Both the position numbers and the translations under genes were made by a program. 10,190 bases of DNA from Euperipatoides rowelli (Eukaryota > Onychophora > Udeonychophora > Euonychophora > Peripatopsidae), in the NCBI GenBank assembly GCA_003024985.2, contig PXIH01S0013777.1. The stretch is one strand, 5' to 3'. The notes below the pieces were generated by a model, which worked only from the letters and a program-made list of their open reading frames with translations, searched no databases and was not told the DNA's origin. Below are positions 8,138 through 10,190 of the stretch, one piece after another (the stretch's first letter is position 1; each line of letters starts with the position of its first letter).

Positions 8138-8372
8138 CTTAAAAATGCATTTTAACATTAAAATTTTGCATACAAAATATAGTATTTCAGTGTTTTTAAA
8201 AATATTAGTAAACAAGTGCAAACATTTTATCATTTGATCAAATTACGATTTATTAAAGCAGTAACGTAAAGCTTAAAAATGCATTTTAATATCAAAATTT
8301 TGCATACAAAATATAGTATTTTAATGCTTTTCTTAAACAAGCGAGTTCATGTTTTATCATTTTGATCACATT
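8138..8372. repeat. Imperfect two-copy tandem repeat, period 134 bases
   Basis: CTTAAAAATGCATTTTAA begins at 8138 and again at 8272. Both copies continue with AAAATTTTGCATACAAAAT then ATAGTATTT, and further on with TAAACAAG and TTTATCATTTGATCA-like sequence, to about 8244 and 8372. The second copy has small deletions. It looks like a local duplication that has since diverged. Confidence 0.75.
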
Positions 8373-9173
8373 CTATCATTTGGATTTTGACCAATAAAAT
8401 TAATGCATCATCATCATAGCGTACATATTTAATTTGAAAAATAAAAATATTATTTTGAGCTTTTTTTTATCCAATCATATAGAGAATTATCGTATTTTCT
8501 TTGAATTTTAACATCACACGTAGTTGTAAACAAAGGTCAAAGGGTTTTTACAAAAAAACCTCAATGCAGTGGCAAATGTATATAACTGGAGATATACGGT
8601 AATGATCCAAAATTTGACCATTTTTATATATATTTTGAACAAAAATGATTAAAATTGACAAAAGTAGGTACGGTACTTAGCTTACTTATAATTTCCATTT
8701 TAATAAACTTTTTTTTAGAAATATAATAAACTTGAATTTTTGGAAACAATTATTAAAAAAAAAACTAAATCAATAAATTGGTCATTTTTTACAACTTTTT
8801 TTTTTATTTTCTTTGAGCCGTCTGTGCCCTTTTGGTCGTTTTATGACGTATTCATCTTTAGCTCATTTTTGTAGCCTAAATCAATTACATTTTTTTTTAA
8901 TAGGCTATTCATTTACCAAAAAAAATAAAATTGGATTATTAGGCTAGATTTAATGTTAGATTAATATGAGAAATATAAATTGATAGAGTAATATTTGAAA
9001 TAAGAGATTGATAATCCAAATAATAATTTTAACAAAAAAATATTCTTTTAAATTTATCTTCACTAATTTATAATTGAATCTACTGTCATAATTAGCATTT
9101 CAGAAGTTTGTTTTTTTTTAAAAAATATCGACATCAAAAGAAATTAATAATTCATTTGTCGCATTAACGTGAT
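8373..9173. other. A/T-rich non-coding stretch
   Basis: No gene is supported. It contains the short repeat fragment at 8492-8541 and several poly-T runs. A possible splice acceptor, TTAGCATTTCAG, ends at 9103 ahead of the decayed frame that follows, but no exon is convincing. Confidence 0.55.
8492..8541. repeat. Short third fragment of the long-TIR repeat family
   Basis: GTATTTTCTTTGAATTTTAA, ACATCACAC and TAGTTGTAAA match copy 1 at 5675-5715 with few differences, then CAAAGGTCAAA follows. Copy 2 lacks the ACATCACAC part but retains AAAGGTCA at the same place (7153-7160). So the ancestral element probably had both, and each copy has lost a different piece. Confidence 0.55.
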
Positions 9174-9881
9174 ATGGAAAAAATTTCCAACAATTGCCCA
9201 CATACTGTAAGTAGTGACATTGATTCCCGGTGTAAAATTTATCTAGTCAAAATAAACGGAGTAATATCAGTAGACAAGCTAAATAGTTCCATAATATTAA
9301 TGGGTGATCTAAATCTACATAAATGCGATATGATAAGGAAAAGAGTGAAGCTAATGGGTAGGAACCAAACTAATAGTCGAGCATCTAATGGAAATGTAAA
9401 GTATAAAGTTGTTAATGAATAGGCTATATTCAAGCTGACAAGCATAATTCTTGAAGTCAAAGGAAAACCGTTTTAACAATGTGGTCAAGTGGAAGAATCA
9501 TTTCCAATTAGATCATATTTTGACCTGACACAAATTAGTGTCAATTACAGTATATGAAGACAAGATCCATTTAAGCGAGCTAAACTTGGTGAGATAATTA
9601 AAAAAGTGAATCGGATTTTTTCAATGAAAAAGAAGTGGCACATATGTTCTTGTGATGATCCAGATCAAAGACGTTCCAATGTAAAATAAAGTAGTAATGA
9701 ACAATTGGTTAGACGAAGAAATAGCCTATATCCTAAAATAGAAGACAAATGGGAGATAAATGATGAGACCATTTTGGAAGCTGCCAGTAACTCTCGGCTG
9801 ATATTGCCCACCATTCCAAGGAGGAGAAAGATCATTAGAATTAAAAAACAAATTAGATTCCTAAGGTACAATACATTATAG
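9174..9881 (+). pseudogene. Decayed protein frame, possibly endonuclease/linker part of a LINE retrotransposon
   Basis: One plus-strand frame runs about 235 codons with only four internal stops (TAG 9420, TAA 9474, TGA 9555, TAA 9687) and ends at TAG 9879. That is far fewer than expected in DNA this A/T-rich. Near residues 34-50 it reads VDKLNSSIILMGDLNLH. The hydrophobic strand followed by GD-hydrophobic-N is the known core of DNase I-like (EEP) endonucleases in LINEs. About 35 residues on, ASNGN then VVNE recall the segment after GDFN in RTE/CR1-type elements. About 150 residues on, KWEINDETILEAAS then RRRKI recalls the endonuclease-to-reverse-transcriptase linker. No reverse transcriptase motif lies in the window, and the assignment rests on these short similarities. 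The ATG is only the first in frame: TAA at 9165 lies just upstream. The protein is non-functional as it stands. Confidence 0.4.
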
Positions 9882-10190
9882 GCCTACCTACAAAAATTAA
9901 GATATTGGAATAGATATGTAAATTGCCAATAAAAGTAAATAGGTACCATTTTCTTGACATGCTTATAATTTATCTATGACATTGAATCCACACACAACAA
10001 AGACTAGTTAATATTGTCTAAATGGGAAGAGCTTATTTTTAAAGAATCCAGATCAATAGCAATATAAATATGCCGGACAACAACAGACCAGTTGTGGTCC
10101 AACGAGGTTGTCCCTGGTCCTAATCTAATATTTATTTATTTTATATACAGTACTGGTATATAATTTTTTTTTAATTTATTTATTTTTTTA
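9882..10190. other. Non-coding right edge with a nested hairpin and A/T tail
   Basis: Nothing coding is visible. It contains the hairpin at 10075-10113 and ends in TATTTATTTA-type low-complexity sequence. If the preceding relic is a LINE fragment this could be unrelated flank, because the reverse transcriptase part does not follow. Confidence 0.5.
10075..10113. repeat. Nested hairpin
   Basis: GGACAAC (10075-10081) pairs with GTTGTCC (10107-10113), and inside them GACCA (10086-10090) pairs with TGGTC (10095-10099) around a GTTG loop. It is an unusually GC-containing structure for this region, but no RNA family is recognised. Confidence 0.5.

Noticed and set aside
9239-9460. Minus-strand hydrophobic frame
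   Set aside because: It opposes the GDLN-containing plus-strand frame and looks like its shadow, with no membrane-protein family recognised.
9665-9871. Minus-strand 68-residue hydrophobic frame
   Set aside because: Antisense of the plus-strand relic; the plus strand gives the more protein-like charged sequence.
1-10190. CRISPR array, bacterial operon or phage content
   Set aside because: No regularly spaced repeats, no consecutive long open frames and no ribosome binding sites; splice-type signals and MITEs point to an animal genome.

Overview
The window looks like nuclear, mostly non-coding DNA from an animal, probably an invertebrate. It is strongly A/T-rich throughout, with many homopolymer runs. 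There are no operons, no ribosome binding sites and no long open frames. It does contain splice-donor-like sites, a CRE/YY1-type promoter cluster, remnants of DNA transposons and a decayed retrotransposon-like frame. Short GC palindromes of the types TAGGCCTA and TACCGGTA recur. The lineage cannot be fixed from the sequence alone, and no intact protein-coding gene or structural RNA gene could be supported.

Layout. 1-133 holds a short open fragment running in from the left edge, possibly the 3' end of a coding sequence. 963-1209 (minus) is a broken reading frame for a lysine-rich then acidic, nuclear-type protein; it looks like a pseudogene. 1591-1798 is a small insert bounded by an exact direct repeat, with CAG...CTG ends, as in non-autonomous hAT elements. 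2086-2265 is bracketed by a perfect 10-bp inverted repeat and holds a competing pair of hairpins. 2836-2902 (minus) could be a short first coding exon ending at a good splice donor. 3946-4031 is the best regulatory candidate: a full CRE palindrome, a GGGGTGGGC box, a second CRE-like site, a CCGCCATTTTTTG box and then TTTAG|GTAAGC, which fits a plus-strand first exon.

5406-6035 is a roughly 0.6-kb element with long terminal inverted repeats and TTAA at both ends. A diverged, left-damaged direct copy lies at 6919-7503 and a short third fragment at 8492-8541. 8138-8372 holds an imperfect tandem duplication. 9174-9881 is one plus-strand frame interrupted by only four stops across about 235 codons. 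It includes a GDLN motif in a context resembling the endonuclease region of LINE retrotransposons, and is best read as a decayed relic.

The parts do not form a pathway. A coherent but unproven reading is a plus-strand gene whose first, non-coding exon ends at 4029 and whose first intron, filled with transposon debris, occupies the rest of the window. No undescribed molecular system is evident. The most useful leads are the long-TIR repeat family, the candidate promoter and the retrotransposon-like relic.
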